DNA of 64,000 nucleotides from JASSUD01 sp031963405 (GCA_031963405.1 JASSUJ010000001.1:1116001-1180000); one strand, 5' to 3'; shown: positions 49,892 through 59,873, numbered from the stretch's first letter. Notes: a model not told the origin generated them from the letters alone. Program-made: numbers and translations.

Positions 49892-51538
49892 ATGCCTTTG
49901 AAAACATTACCAATCATCCCTTCTATTGAAGCAGCAGAGTATGCAAAAAGTCTGCGTGCGAATGGAGGTAAACAGATTAAAAATAGTAAAAGAAATGGCA
50001 AAAGTCGCCCTCGTGTGGCTCATAACGCTACCGCTACGCAGCTGACTGATACTCCTTTAGTTGAACACATGCAGGGGGCAAAAGAATTCTTCAGCAAGAC
50101 TGCTTCGATTAATCCCCTCACCACCCCTGACGCAGACACTCTGTGCGACTCTGCCGAGCTGGAACCAATCATTTTCCCGCTGGGGCCAGGAAAAGAAATA
50201 AAGCTACACCATAACCATGATGGCGAGCTTTATAAGATTAGCTACCGCGATCAAACAGGAGGAGGCGAGCAAGAATTTGAAGTAGAAGCATATTTAGATG
50301 CGAATGGTGATCTTCGAGAAAGCAGGCCCGTTATCGGAAAAACTGCACCAGTGGCCAACTCCCCTACCGCTAAAATTTCATCAGTAGTCAAAACAGATAA
50401 GCAAAGCGGATTGCAAGCATCTCCTTTGACAGAGTTACAAGTTATTAAAAATTATTATTGCGATTTAAATAGTGAGTGGTGGCTTGCTTCAGAAGCGAGT
50501 GAGGCGGAACAAAGAGCTATACAAGCTCAGCTTATTGAGGTGTTTGATATCGCTTCTAAAGCTATTGAATACATTAATAAAAACGCCACTCGAGATAAAC
50601 CTGATGCGCTACCTCAAGAACAAGATTTAGCATTCATTGCAAAAATTGATACACGCATTAAAGAACTTAGAAACACGATAGAAGCAATGCTAGAAAATAG
50701 GCTGTTATCTAGCCCTTTGAAGCAACATCTCAATTTTATAGTGACAATAATTAGCTTTATTACTCAACTATTAAGCTTGGATATTAATCCAAATACTTCT
50801 ACCTCAGTTTTACCAACAAAGGCTTTTGCTAAAAAGTCATCGCCCATAGAAAATAAAAAACTGATAAGAAGAATTATCGCGCTGCTCGAACAAGATTTAA
50901 GAAATGTAAAAACTACGATTGGAAAAATCTTGTTTCGGAAAATTGAGCAAGCAGCTGCAGCAGCGGGTGCTGAGGAAAAGAAGCCTGCATTATCTGGCGG
51001 AAAAGATGAGGATGAAGATGAATTGGCACAGACGCTTAATAAAAAAAACCAAGCCTTACAGTCATCAATCCAGGATGAACTTAATCAAGGTAAAGACTCT
51101 TCTACACTTAGCCCCAGTCAGCGCAGAGAATTTAAAGATAAGCAAGAGAAAATTTTTCAGCATGAAATACGAGACTTACGTCAGGGTTTAATAGAAATTT
51201 TAAATAAAGCTAAAGTTTATTTGCCAGAGAAGCACAGTGATCAAATACTTCTATCCATCATTACCGATGGGCTAGAGGCCGATAAGATTGACGGCAACAC
51301 CTATCGGCATGCTCTGCAAAATTTGATTAATAAATTACCTATTTTAGAAAAATGGAAATTATTTCTTGAGAAAAAAGGAAATAAATTCTGGCAAAGTTTG
51401 CAAATATTGAAATTTTTATATTTAGAAGATGAAATGAGCCTAGAAGAAATAGAAAACAATCTATGTAAACGTGCGCAAATTAACCATAGCAAAGAAAAGC
51501 CAGCGCCTGAAGAAGTATTGAAGGCTGCTCAGATTTAA
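49892..51538 (+). CDS. Orphan low-GC protein, effector candidate, inserted in metNIQ
   Basis: I do not recognise this 548-residue protein. The first 60 residues are basic, Ser/Thr/Asn-rich and without a signal peptide. A charged segment with YKISYRDQTGGGEQEFEVEA in two runs follows, then helical regions (about 205-330) including one moderately hydrophobic stretch (LNFIVTIISFITQLLSL). A Lys/Glu-rich section (GGKDEDEDELAQ) comes next and a helical C-terminal part ends it. Its composition is AT-rich compared with flanking genes, and similar in style to the 18977-20917 candidate. It lies opposite to metQ and metI and breaks their operon, so it was probably acquired. Secretion by the T3SS is inference. 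Confidence 0.55.
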   Translation: MPLKTLPIIPSIEAAEYAKSLRANGGKQIKNSKRNGKSRPRVAHNATATQLTDTPLVEHMQGAKEFFSKTASINPLTTPDADTLCDSAELEPIIFPLGPGKEIKLHHNHDGELYKISYRDQTGGGEQEFEVEAYLDANGDLRESRPVIGKTAPVANSPTAKISSVVKTDKQSGLQASPLTELQVIKNYYCDLNSEWWLASEASEAEQRAIQAQLIEVFDIASKAIEYINKNATRDKPDALPQEQDLAFIAKIDTRIKELRNTIEAMLENRLLSSPLKQHLNFIVTIISFITQLLSLDINPNTSTSVLPTKAFAKKSSPIENKKLIRRIIALLEQDLRNVKTTIGKILFRKIEQAAAAAGAEEKKPALSGGKDEDEDELAQTLNKKNQALQSSIQDELNQGKDSSTLSPSQRREFKDKQEKIFQHEIRDLRQGLIEILNKAKVYLPEKHSDQILLSIITDGLEADKIDGNTYRHALQNLINKLPILEKWKLFLEKKGNKFWQSLQILKFLYLEDEMSLEEIENNLCKRAQINHSKEKPAPEEVLKAAQI

Positions 51539-51770
51539 AAAAAACTGAACATGCGCACTCATTTCATCAATACTGCTTAGCTTGCCATCAGAGAATGTGA
51601 CGTTAAGGATTGACAGACAACCCATAGCCGCTATTAGATCGAACTTCCTATTGCCGCCCTGCTATGGTTATTGCAAAAGGTGGACAGCCTGGAAAGATAG
51701 ATACCACGCCACTTTAAAAGGTATTTTTTTGGGTATTTTGATAAGCAGCCTGTCATGCCATCAGCTCCAA

Positions 51771-52424
51771 TTATTTATGGCTTAAGTAGCGCACCAGCCT
51801 ATCACCCAGCGACTGGACTATCTGCACAAAAATCACCAGTATCAGCACTACACCAAACATAATTTCTGGCAAAAAGCGCTGATAGCCATAGCGAATACCA
51901 ACGTCACCTAGCCCGCCGCCGCCAATTGCACCGGCCATGGCTGAATAGCCCACTAAGCTCACAAAGGTCATGGTTAGGCTCGCGACTATGCCAGGCATGG
52001 CTTCGGGCAGCAGCACTTTAAGCACAATCTGCCAATGGGTGGCGCCCATCGCTTGCGCCGCTTCAACTAGCCCAAGGTCAACTTTGTGTAAGGCTGTTTC
52101 GATAAGCCGTGCGGCAAAAGGAATAGCCGCGATGGTTAAAGGCACGATGGCGGCGCCTGTGCCAATCGACGAGCCAACTAGGAGCCGCGTTAAAGGAATC
52201 ACCGCGACTAATAAAATAATAAATGGCGTAGAGCGCACGGTATTAACAATAAGGCCCATGACTCGGTAGAGCAGCTTATGCTGCAACAGCCCGCCCCGAT
52301 CGGTCAAATACAGTAACACTCCAAGCGGTAGCCCACCTGCTGCGCCAAGCACGCCGGAGATACCAACCATCAATAACGTTTCGCTAAATGATGATGCAAA
52401 GAGGGACAACATCTCACTGTTCAT
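51771..52424 (-). CDS. metI: Methionine ABC transporter permease MetI
   Basis: MetI is the membrane channel of the MetNIQ importer. ATG 52424, six bases after GAGGAGATG, gives 217 residues, the family length. It has five transmembrane segments, LMVGISGVLGAAGGLPLGVL, VNTVRSTPFIILLVAVIPLTR in two runs, the EAA loop region LVEAAQAMGATHWQIVLKVLLPEA (split), and GGGGLGDVGIRYGYQRF near the end. It overlaps metN by 11 bases. Confidence 0.95.
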   Translation of the reverse strand: MNSEMLSLFASSFSETLLMVGISGVLGAAGGLPLGVLLYLTDRGGLLQHKLLYRVMGLIVNTVRSTPFIILLVAVIPLTRLLVGSSIGTGAAIVPLTIAAIPFAARLIETALHKVDLGLVEAAQAMGATHWQIVLKVLLPEAMPGIVASLTMTFVSLVGYSAMAGAIGGGGLGDVGIRYGYQRFLPEIMFGVVLILVIFVQIVQSLGDRLVRYLSHK

Positions 52425-53454
52425 CAGGCATCTCCTCAACCACCACACCATGCTCTGTCAGAAAGGCAATGGCTTGGTTTACTTTTTCGTCCGCACCACC
52501 CACTAGCACCGCGAGCGAGCCAAACGGGCGGCCCTGAATTTCATCAATCCGGCCATGCAAAATATTGAAGTCCAACTCGTAGCGACGAATCGTTTCTGAT
52601 AGCAACGGTTGATCAACGCTCGCACTTGTAAACGCAAGGCGCAGTAAATGTTCGCGGCCGCGGCCAAGGCGCGTGCGCACGCGTTCTTTAAGCGCTGGCG
52701 GCAACTCATGCGCAATGGTTTCTCCTAGCAGCGCACGGGTGACGGCATGACGAGGTTTCAGGAAGAGTTCGGTCACCTTGTTCTGTTCAACAATGCGGCC
52801 AGCATCGATCACCGCTACCGAATCACAGATGGATTTGATCACTTCGATTTGATGCGTAATCAGCACAATCGTCAGTTTCAATTCGCGGTTAATGCGCTGC
52901 AACAGAGCAAGAATTGAGCGAGTCGTCTCTGGATCTAGCGCTGAGGTTGCCTCATCTGACAACAATATGCGTGGCTGCGGCCTGCCGGCAAGCGCACGAG
53001 CAATACCAACACGCTGCTTTTGCCCACCGCTGAGTTGAGCTGGGAAGCGATCTTTATAGGCACTCAAGCCCACCAGCTCAAGCAAGGGCAGCACAATCGC
53101 ATCAATCTGAGCGCGTGGCATGCCCACTAGCTCAAGGGGGAGCCCAACATTGTCTTGCACCGTGCGCGATGAAAGCAGATTGAAGTGCTGGAAAATCATG
53201 CCGATCTCGCGCCGTACTGCGCGTAAGCCATCTGCATTCAGTGCGGTCAAATCACGACCATCTACGAGGACACGCCCAGAGCTTGGTCGCGTGAGTAAAT
53301 TAATCGTGCGCAAGAGCGTACTCTTGCCGGCTCCGCTGCGGCCAATAATGCCAAAGATTGCGCCAGAGGGGATCGTCAAATTAATGTTACGCAAGGCCTC
53401 AGTTGGACCTTGCGGCCCGTTGAAGCGCTGCGTAATGCTGTCAAGTTCTATCAT
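52414..53454 (-). CDS. metN: Methionine ABC transporter ATPase MetN
   Basis: MetN drives methionine uptake. The 346-residue protein has Walker A GRSGAGKSTLL, Q-loop FQHFNLL, signature LSGGQKQRVGIARAL, Walker B ILLSDEATSALDP, and a C-terminal NIL regulatory domain (about 265-345) that senses methionine in the family. ATG 53454 is preferred to an in-frame TTG two codons earlier. It is the first gene of the split metN-metI-(insert)-metQ set. Confidence 0.95.
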   Translation of the reverse strand: MIELDSITQRFNGPQGPTEALRNINLTIPSGAIFGIIGRSGAGKSTLLRTINLLTRPSSGRVLVDGRDLTALNADGLRAVRREIGMIFQHFNLLSSRTVQDNVGLPLELVGMPRAQIDAIVLPLLELVGLSAYKDRFPAQLSGGQKQRVGIARALAGRPQPRILLSDEATSALDPETTRSILALLQRINRELKLTIVLITHQIEVIKSICDSVAVIDAGRIVEQNKVTELFLKPRHAVTRALLGETIAHELPPALKERVRTRLGRGREHLLRLAFTSASVDQPLLSETIRRYELDFNILHGRIDEIQGRPFGSLAVLVGGADEKVNQAIAFLTEHGVVVEEMPDEQ

Positions 53455-53518
53455 TGCCAATTTGGGCGCTATTAATTGTTAAAACCTTCTCACAGCCTCA
53501 GAAAAGGCGACTAGTAGA

Positions 53519-53604
53519 GTAAGAGGCGATCTTGTTGGGGTAACGCGTTTAATTAAATACGGAACCTCAACACACCTCACTTTTGAAGATGGTGAACAGG
53601 TTCT
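53519..53604. repeat. Half of a family D palindrome
   Basis: TTGTTGGGGTAACGCG, TTAAATACGGAACCTC and TTTTGAAGATGGTGAACAGGTTCT are recognisable; the left end is missing. It resembles 27049-27193 and the right end of 27701-27805. It lies in the 700-base gene-free stretch 53455-54154. Confidence 0.45.
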
Positions 53605-53794
53605 AAGAAGATTTTTAAGGAAGCGTTGAATAAATCTTGCGCCAGGAGACATGGCCCGGCTTCCGGCTTACTCAACGTGTTTCTTTGTGTCTCTGCATAA
53701 AAAGAAAAATCTTATTGTGCCCTCAATGAGGGTTTTACATCATAGCGTCTGTATGCGGCTTCGTCTTTCTCTGTCATGAGCTTCTGGATCCATT

Positions 53795-53905
53795 AGGCCT
53801 CTTTCAACACCCTATAGCAAGGAATGCCGTTGCTACCAGTGCACCAAAAATACCTAATGTAAAAAAGCGAGGCATGACGCCGCTACAGGGTTTCGAAAGA
53901 GGTCT
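53795..53905. repeat. Family C2 palindrome upstream of the NACHT gene
   Basis: AGGCCTCTTTCAACACCCTATAG is mirrored by CTACAGGGTTTCGAAAGAGGTCT, with GCAAGGAATGCCG and GGCATGACGCCG inside; it matches 40410-40507. A weaker family C start, AAGGAAGCGTTGAATAAATC, lies at 53619-53638. Confidence 0.7.
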
Positions 53906-54154
53906 ATTCAGATCAATCAAAGCATGCTGAACATACCCTAGGGCAAGCATATTTGCAAAATTCAAGCGGCTTATATTTCTTTCTTGATCCTCAATGAATA
54001 GCGTACCAGTAAGTGCATTTTTTGCCCCTATGCGCTTTATTTGATTGCTTTTGCTCGCACTAAAAACTCAAGGCATATCTTTTTTGATTCAATACGCAAC
54101 TAGTCAGTCATCGCAGCAAAGACTAGTCACTGCGTGCTCTAGGAATATATTTAG

Positions 54155-57100
54155 ATGCTGCTAGCACAGTTTTCTACCTCTTTATTTCGTCATCATGAAC
54201 GCGCTTATAGCTTGCGAGAGATGCCTCGACAATCTGATTCTAGCCAGACGCAGGACGCGGCTAAAGCGATTAAATCACGGCGTAGGAATAGCACCTCTTG
54301 CTCGCTTAATATTCGAACAAGCTGGCACCCTGCTTTTGTTGATTTAAACAAACAAGTGCTGCGTGCGCGGTGCGATAAGCTTAGTACCGAAGCAGTTAGA
54401 CTCAATTACTATCCGTTAGCGCAATTAGGCACAGCCTCAGAAGATTTCCACAAACGCTATTTGCATACGCTCTCTCAGCTCGATAATGTGCACGACGCGC
54501 TGGAATTTTATATACCCCTAGACGGCCAAGAAAGTGGCCATTCGCTAACCCGCTTTCCACTGTTAGACAAAGTATGCGCTTTTTTAGATTCTCCCCAAAA
54601 GGTGCTCCTACTGCTAGGAGAGACCGGCTCAGGTAAATCTACTTTTCAGCGCCATCTGTATCACATACTGTCAGCGGAATATGCTAAGGGTGAGCGTACT
54701 GATACGCCTATCGTGCTATTCGTCCCTCTTGATAAGTATGCCACTGCATCAGAAGGGTCAGATTGGATTGAGCATTATTTACGCGAGCAGAAATTTCCAC
54801 TCGCGACGATTGAAATATTACGCACTCAACAGCATTTTGTCTTCATCTTAGAAGGGGTCGATGAACAGTCGGGCGCCCAATATAAGCACGGCCTAGAACA
54901 GATGCTTGAGCGCTGGCATGCTAAATACATTATTAGCGCGCGCCCAACATGTATACAAAAACCGGCTTTACTACCATTTCAAGCTAATACTCAGACTAGC
55001 CTTTTCCAAACCTATTGGTTGGCGCCTCTTTCTGACCAATCGGTGCAAGACTATATTCAAAAATATATTGAGCGGGTGCGTCCTTCAGGTTGGGACCTAG
55101 CACGCTATCAGAAAGCATTAGAAGATGCTCCTCTGCTAAAAGCGGCTGTTCGGCGACCTTCTTTACTGCATATGGCGTTAGAGGTATTACCAAGCCAAAG
55201 TACTGCCAATGCTCAAGACTGCCAGCAGCATGCCATGCCTACTTGCGCCACTGAGCTGTATCAAGCATGGATAACACAATGGGGGGCACGTTGCGCGCAG
55301 CGCATGCAAGGTATTCCATTAACGCTAACAGAGCAAGCGGTATTAAAAAAAATACAACCCTATCTTGCCGTCAAAGCGCAACATGCTAGTCAACGGATGG
55401 CCATCTCTCTCACGCAGGAAAAAATACAGCGGGAAGATAAAGAAAATCAGGGAAATACAATACAAAGGCGTGCAATACAAGGAAAAACTACCTCGCGCCA
55501 AAACACTGTATTGCCTACAGCGCGTAAATTTTATTTTCAAAGTGATGCTGATGAGGCCGATAAGCGGCTAACGCTTTTTAATTTACCTTTGCTTCAACAA
55601 AGAGGAAGCCCTCGTTTTATTTACCCAGAGATACAAGCATATTTAGTGGCCAGCACTATTTATGAATCGTTTCATCGTACCTTGGAAGTGCGCCTAGACT
55701 CTGTCTTAAATCAGTTCCCTTTAATGCCTGAGCCGGCTATTTTAGATTTTTTAGGAGAGCATGCCGCTCAATCTCCTTCGTTCAAAGTTCATTTATATGA
55801 TTGGATATACCAATCAAAAAATAATACGCAGCTCAGTGTCGGCGCCGCTAATGCGATTACCGTACTGGTGCGCATGGGCGAAGCTTTTACTCAAGCCGAC
55901 TTACAAAATATTTGTATTGCTGGCGCTGATTTACGGTACGGCATCTTTGATCATGCTGATCTGCGTGGCGCAGATTTACAGCAGGTGCAGCTAGCAGGCG
56001 CATGGTTACGACATGCCCAACTAGAGGGTGCAGATTTGCAGGGCGCTCAGTTTGACGCGCTGCCTTTTTTGCCTCAGCCACACTATGCTAAAACCTGTTT
56101 ATATGCGCCCAATGGCGCTCATTTCGCGGTTGGCATAGCGGGAGACTCGCGGCTCAAAAAAGGCGCAACCATTGCGCTATACCAAGTAGATACGTGGAAG
56201 CAAATTCACACTTTCACCCTGCAGGTGCCCGATATAGATGCGCGGCAAATTGCCTTCTCGGGTGATAGCCAATGTTTAGTCGCAATCGATGCAGCAGGCA
56301 TAGTACGACGCTGGGATATTCCATCTGGGATAGAGCTAGTTCCTTGGTATCCCGTCTTGGACGCTCAGGTAACGCATTTAACCTTCTCTCCTACCCACCC
56401 CAATTTACTTGCTGTACAAGTCAAAAATCAAGATGGGTGGTCAATTGAACTCTGGCAGCAAAATAAGCGTATTTCACTTTATGCTGGGCCAGTGTCATCC
56501 CCTGCTCAATTTTTTTGCTTCTCGCCAAATGGTGCCTGGCTAGCAGTTGCCCTGGCACATAAAAAACGAGTACAGCTCTGGGACATACAAAAACGCTGGG
56601 TAATACATACTTTTCCCTGCGCGACCCCTTGCCATAGTGTGGCTTTCTCGCCAGACAGCCACTTGCTTGCCCTGTGTGAATATGGCGCTCAGCTTTCAGT
56701 GTGGAAAGTCGCTACTCAAACACGCCTATGGATGACGCAAGACGGGGTAGGCAGTGCACGAGCAGTATTTTCGCCGAATGGGCAGTTAATCGGCACTTAC
56801 GATAGCCAAAAAAGCTTCCCACAATCCAATACGCAAGCTGTCATACGCTTATGGCATGCAGCGTCTGGTGAGTTATTTCATCAACAAAAAGGCCATACCC
56901 ATACTTTGAGCGCAATCACGTTTGCGCCAGATGGCATGCACTATGCCAGCAGCAGCTTGGATAAAACCGTACGCTTATGGAAAGTTCCACAATGTTCGCC
57001 CCCCACCTTCAAAGGGCATAGTCAAACCATTAGAGGCACCGCGTTTTCTGCCAATGGCGACTTGCTCGCCACTTGTGCCGATGACCATACTATTTGTTTA

Positions 57101-58165
57101 TGGAAAATGCCTCAGGGCCAATTAGTGCAAAGTTTTAAGCGAGATAGCAACTCGCGATACAGTGCCCAAGCGTTGCATTTTTCTGCCGATGGCAAATGGC
57201 TTATGGTGCAAAATGCGACAAAAAAAGTAGAACTTTATCGGGTATATAAAGAGGCTCAACTCGCGCTCTGTGACCCACTCGCTTTTGCACACAGCGCCGC
57301 AGATACTAAAAATGTTGAAAATATTATTTTCTCGCCTGATGGGAAAAAGCTTATCAAGCAAAAAAGAGAAATTTTAGAAATCTGGGATAAATCAACGCAT
57401 CAGAAAGAACATAGTTTTTATCTGCCGGGGTTACACCGCTGCTTATTTTCAGCCGATGAACAAATTCTCTTGGCCGTGTGTATCCAGGGTGCCAGCGTGT
57501 CTGTATACGAGGTAGAGTCGCGGGATTTAGTAGGCTCTTTTCCGCTGGCAAAGCGTACTGCCTCTATCGTGGAAGCTATTTATTCACCGCGCGGTCACTG
57601 GCTTGCTACGACTACTGCGCAAGGCAGCGCGATAGTCTGGAATGCTCGCTCTGGCAAACAGGAATATATCTTTGATGGCACCACTCACCCGATTCAAAAA
57701 ATTGTCTTCTCGCCCGATGACAAGTGGCTAGCGACTACCAGTCAGGATCATGCGATGCGCATCTGGAACGCAGCTTCAGGAGCGTGCGTAGCAGAGGTCA
57801 ATTTAGGGGGGGCGACGATTCATAGTCTTGCTTGGTATATCGATGCCGAGCAAGGCATATATCTTGCCACTGGGAGTGATGATGCCATCGTGCGGCTATG
57901 GCAAATGCAAATGCACGAACAAACTCAGCAACAGCTATCTGGGCAAACCGCCTCTATTTCGCTATGGTGGGCCTCTGGCCAAACTCAATTAATGGCAGAT
58001 GTCACCGTTTTGGGAAGAGAGCAAGGCTTAAGCCAACTGGACCGTATCCTGCTTATGCAACATGGAGCCGTATTGAAAGCATGCCCTACCCCTGCTTCAG
58101 CCAAGTCCTATAAGCCTTATAAAGCGAGAACTTGTAAAAAACTTCCATTATGCACAATGATGTGA
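54155..58165 (+). CDS. NACHT-type STAND ATPase with pentapeptide and WD40 repeats
   Basis: This large 1336-residue protein has an NLR-like architecture. A short N-terminal region lies at 1-140. The P-loop NTPase at about 148-420 has Walker A GETGSGKS (155-162), Walker B HFVFILEGVDE (227-237) and the sensor-like YIISARP (258-264). A helical linker follows, then pentapeptide repeats at about 580-634 (AGADLRYGIFDHADLRGADL). The WD40 array at about 640-1290 includes GHTHTLSAITFAPDG, LDKTVRLWKV and DDHTICLWKM. Its 650 residues would make about 14 blades, or two propellers. No effector domain such as a nuclease or TIR is recognisable. Bacterial NACHT proteins of this kind are known in anti-phage defence; a role in host interaction is also possible. 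Alone in its operon, between metN and mltB. Confidence 0.85.
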   Translation: MLLAQFSTSLFRHHERAYSLREMPRQSDSSQTQDAAKAIKSRRRNSTSCSLNIRTSWHPAFVDLNKQVLRARCDKLSTEAVRLNYYPLAQLGTASEDFHKRYLHTLSQLDNVHDALEFYIPLDGQESGHSLTRFPLLDKVCAFLDSPQKVLLLLGETGSGKSTFQRHLYHILSAEYAKGERTDTPIVLFVPLDKYATASEGSDWIEHYLREQKFPLATIEILRTQQHFVFILEGVDEQSGAQYKHGLEQMLERWHAKYIISARPTCIQKPALLPFQANTQTSLFQTYWLAPLSDQSVQDYIQKYIERVRPSGWDLARYQKALEDAPLLKAAVRRPSLLHMALEVLPSQSTANAQDCQQHAMPTCATELYQAWITQWGARCAQRMQGIPLTLTEQAVLKKIQPYLAVKAQHASQRMAISLTQEKIQREDKENQGNTIQRRAIQGKTTSRQNTVLPTARKFYFQSDADEADKRLTLFNLPLLQQRGSPRFIYPEIQAYLVASTIYESFHRTLEVRLDSVLNQFPLMPEPAILDFLGEHAAQSPSFKVHLYDWIYQSKNNTQLSVGAANAITVLVRMGEAFTQADLQNICIAGADLRYGIFDHADLRGADLQQVQLAGAWLRHAQLEGADLQGAQFDALPFLPQPHYAKTCLYAPNGAHFAVGIAGDSRLKKGATIALYQVDTWKQIHTFTLQVPDIDARQIAFSGDSQCLVAIDAAGIVRRWDIPSGIELVPWYPVLDAQVTHLTFSPTHPNLLAVQVKNQDGWSIELWQQNKRISLYAGPVSSPAQFFCFSPNGAWLAVALAHKKRVQLWDIQKRWVIHTFPCATPCHSVAFSPDSHLLALCEYGAQLSVWKVATQTRLWMTQDGVGSARAVFSPNGQLIGTYDSQKSFPQSNTQAVIRLWHAASGELFHQQKGHTHTLSAITFAPDGMHYASSSLDKTVRLWKVPQCSPPTFKGHSQTIRGTAFSANGDLLATCADDHTICLWKMPQGQLVQSFKRDSNSRYSAQALHFSADGKWLMVQNATKKVELYRVYKEAQLALCDPLAFAHSAADTKNVENIIFSPDGKKLIKQKREILEIWDKSTHQKEHSFYLPGLHRCLFSADEQILLAVCIQGASVSVYEVESRDLVGSFPLAKRTASIVEAIYSPRGHWLATTTAQGSAIVWNARSGKQEYIFDGTTHPIQKIVFSPDDKWLATTSQDHAMRIWNAASGACVAEVNLGGATIHSLAWYIDAEQGIYLATGSDDAIVRLWQMQMHEQTQQQLSGQTASISLWWASGQTQLMADVTVLGREQGLSQLDRILLMQHGAVLKACPTPASAKSYKPYKARTCKKLPLCTMM

Positions 58166-58389
58166 AAGCCTTGACTCTGGGCAGTGCTCGCCATCCTCAT
58201 ACTCACCCATGGAGACGAAGATTTGCTGCCTAGCTGTACTAAACTGAAGGCCTCCTGGTTTTAGCCATTACGATGACGACTTTGCAGGCATTGATGAAAC
58301 GAGTTCTAAATCAGAAGATGGCATAAACCCGCAGCCTTCCCTATTATGTTCATGCAGGTTCTAAAGTTAACTAAATCAGGGCCCTTTTC

Positions 58390-59622
58390 ATGATTGCTTT
58401 TCCACCTATTCAGGCTGCCGTACACCGTGTCACTTTATCGATTTGCGTAGTGATGCTGGGCTGTTCTTTGGCAAGCTTCTGTGGCATTGCTACAGCGCAG
58501 TTGGCGCCTGCTCAGCTAACACCTGTCCAGTTAACATCTACTCACGCCCCTGCTACAGTGCCCTCGTCAGAAGACGTTTTTGAAGAGGAAATCGTTCCCA
58601 AGCATTACATCAATCATCCTGCTATCACAACGTTTATCGATACGATGGTAGCCCGCTATGATTTCAATGCGCAGGCGCTGCAGGCACTCTTTGCGCAGGT
58701 CGATTACTCAGCCACTGCTGTCCAGTTAGTGACACCGGCCCCCACCACAGCAGCTCGCAGCTGGCGATGCTATCAAACACCTTATTCGAATCCTAAATAC
58801 ATTGACGCTGGTGTGCGCTTCTGGCGCGCCAACGAGGCAGCGCTGCAACGTGCTTTTACTGAATTTGGCGTGCCGCCCGAAATTATTATTGGAATTATCG
58901 GCGTCGAGACTCAATACGGGCGCCAAATGGGTAATTTCCGCGTGCTCGATGTGCTGACGACATTAGCGTTTGATTATCCGCCGGCCGCTAATCGTGAAGA
59001 GCGCCAAAAAATGTTCCGGCAGAATTTAGCTGATTTTCTTATCTGGACGCGCAGCAATAATTTAGTTCCCACGACTGTGAAAGGCTCATACGCGGGCGCC
59101 ATTGGCCTACCGCAATTTATGCCAAATAGCATCTTGCATTACGCGATTAGCTACGACGGAAACCCGGCCATTGATTTGCGCACGAGCGCCGCTGATGCTA
59201 TCGGCAGCGTTGCCAATTATCTTAAATCTCACGGTTGGGAAGCAGGCCGCCCTGTGCTCTGGCATATCGCTTCAGATACGGGCAGCCAAGGCATTGCAGC
59301 CGCTGCCGCCAACGGCCAAGCTGAGCCGCAATGGACACTAGCTCAGTTATTTAAAGCGGGCTTACTGCTTAACGAACCTAAGCTAGAACTTTTGCCAGAG
59401 CTTGGCACGCCCGTTACTGTGGTTGACCTACCCGTGCCAGATCAAGCCACTGAATATAAACTCGGTCTAAAAAATTTCTACGTGCTTACCCGTTATAACA
59501 AAAGCTTCTTTTACGCGATGGCCACTTATCAATTGGGTCAGCAAGTTAAAGAAGCGCTAAATCGATCGAAAGCCAGAAATGCCACTACAGACAGTGCAAC
59601 TAGCTCCAGCAAAACAACGTAA
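58390..59622 (+). CDS. mltB: Membrane-bound lytic murein transglycosylase B
   Basis: MltB cleaves peptidoglycan glycan strands to 1,6-anhydro products. The 410-residue protein has a signal peptide (about 1-37, MLGCSLASFCGIATAQ) and a low-complexity Pro/Thr spacer. The SLT family 3 domain includes WRANEAALQRAFTEFGVPPE, the catalytic glutamate in GVETQYGRQMG, and SYAGAIGLPQFMPNSILHYA. A C-terminal peptidoglycan-binding region completes it. MltB may be a lipoprotein; the cysteine at MLGCSL would be a poor lipobox. Confidence 0.93.
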   Translation: MIAFPPIQAAVHRVTLSICVVMLGCSLASFCGIATAQLAPAQLTPVQLTSTHAPATVPSSEDVFEEEIVPKHYINHPAITTFIDTMVARYDFNAQALQALFAQVDYSATAVQLVTPAPTTAARSWRCYQTPYSNPKYIDAGVRFWRANEAALQRAFTEFGVPPEIIIGIIGVETQYGRQMGNFRVLDVLTTLAFDYPPAANREERQKMFRQNLADFLIWTRSNNLVPTTVKGSYAGAIGLPQFMPNSILHYAISYDGNPAIDLRTSAADAIGSVANYLKSHGWEAGRPVLWHIASDTGSQGIAAAAANGQAEPQWTLAQLFKAGLLLNEPKLELLPELGTPVTVVDLPVPDQATEYKLGLKNFYVLTRYNKSFFYAMATYQLGQQVKEALNRSKARNATTDSATSSSKTT

Positions 59623-59692
59623 AAAAGATGGAATGCGTAGGCATAATTTGGCTTTCGATCGATTCAGCGCTTCTGTAAAACATGCTTGCCTA

Positions 59693-59873
59693 AGAACCTG
59701 TCTACGCTCTCTCTAAAAGGCCGTCAGCACAGTTATTAAAACAGGAGGGCTTGCATCTGCGTAAAACCACACAAGAATCGGAGCGTATTCAAATACATGA
59801 AGATGTTGAGCACTGCCCAGAATTTAACAAAAATGCGAATCACAGCCTTTTAGAGAGAGCGTAAACAGATTCT
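59693..59873. repeat. Family D palindrome between mltB and comEA
   Basis: AGAACCTGTCTACGCTCTCTC is mirrored by GAGAGAGCGTAAACAGATTCT. The inner pairing is TAAAAGGCCGT / ACAGCCTTTTA, with GAGCGTATTCAAATACATGAAG in the centre. It fills most of the 267-base mltB-comEA interval, where cysM would be in the Burkholderia gene order I remember. Confidence 0.75.

Noticed and set aside
54155..58165. Reading the 1336-residue protein as a eukaryotic contaminant
   Set aside because: It has an uninterrupted bacterial-type frame between metN and mltB, is preceded by a family C2 repeat of this genome, and shows no introns.
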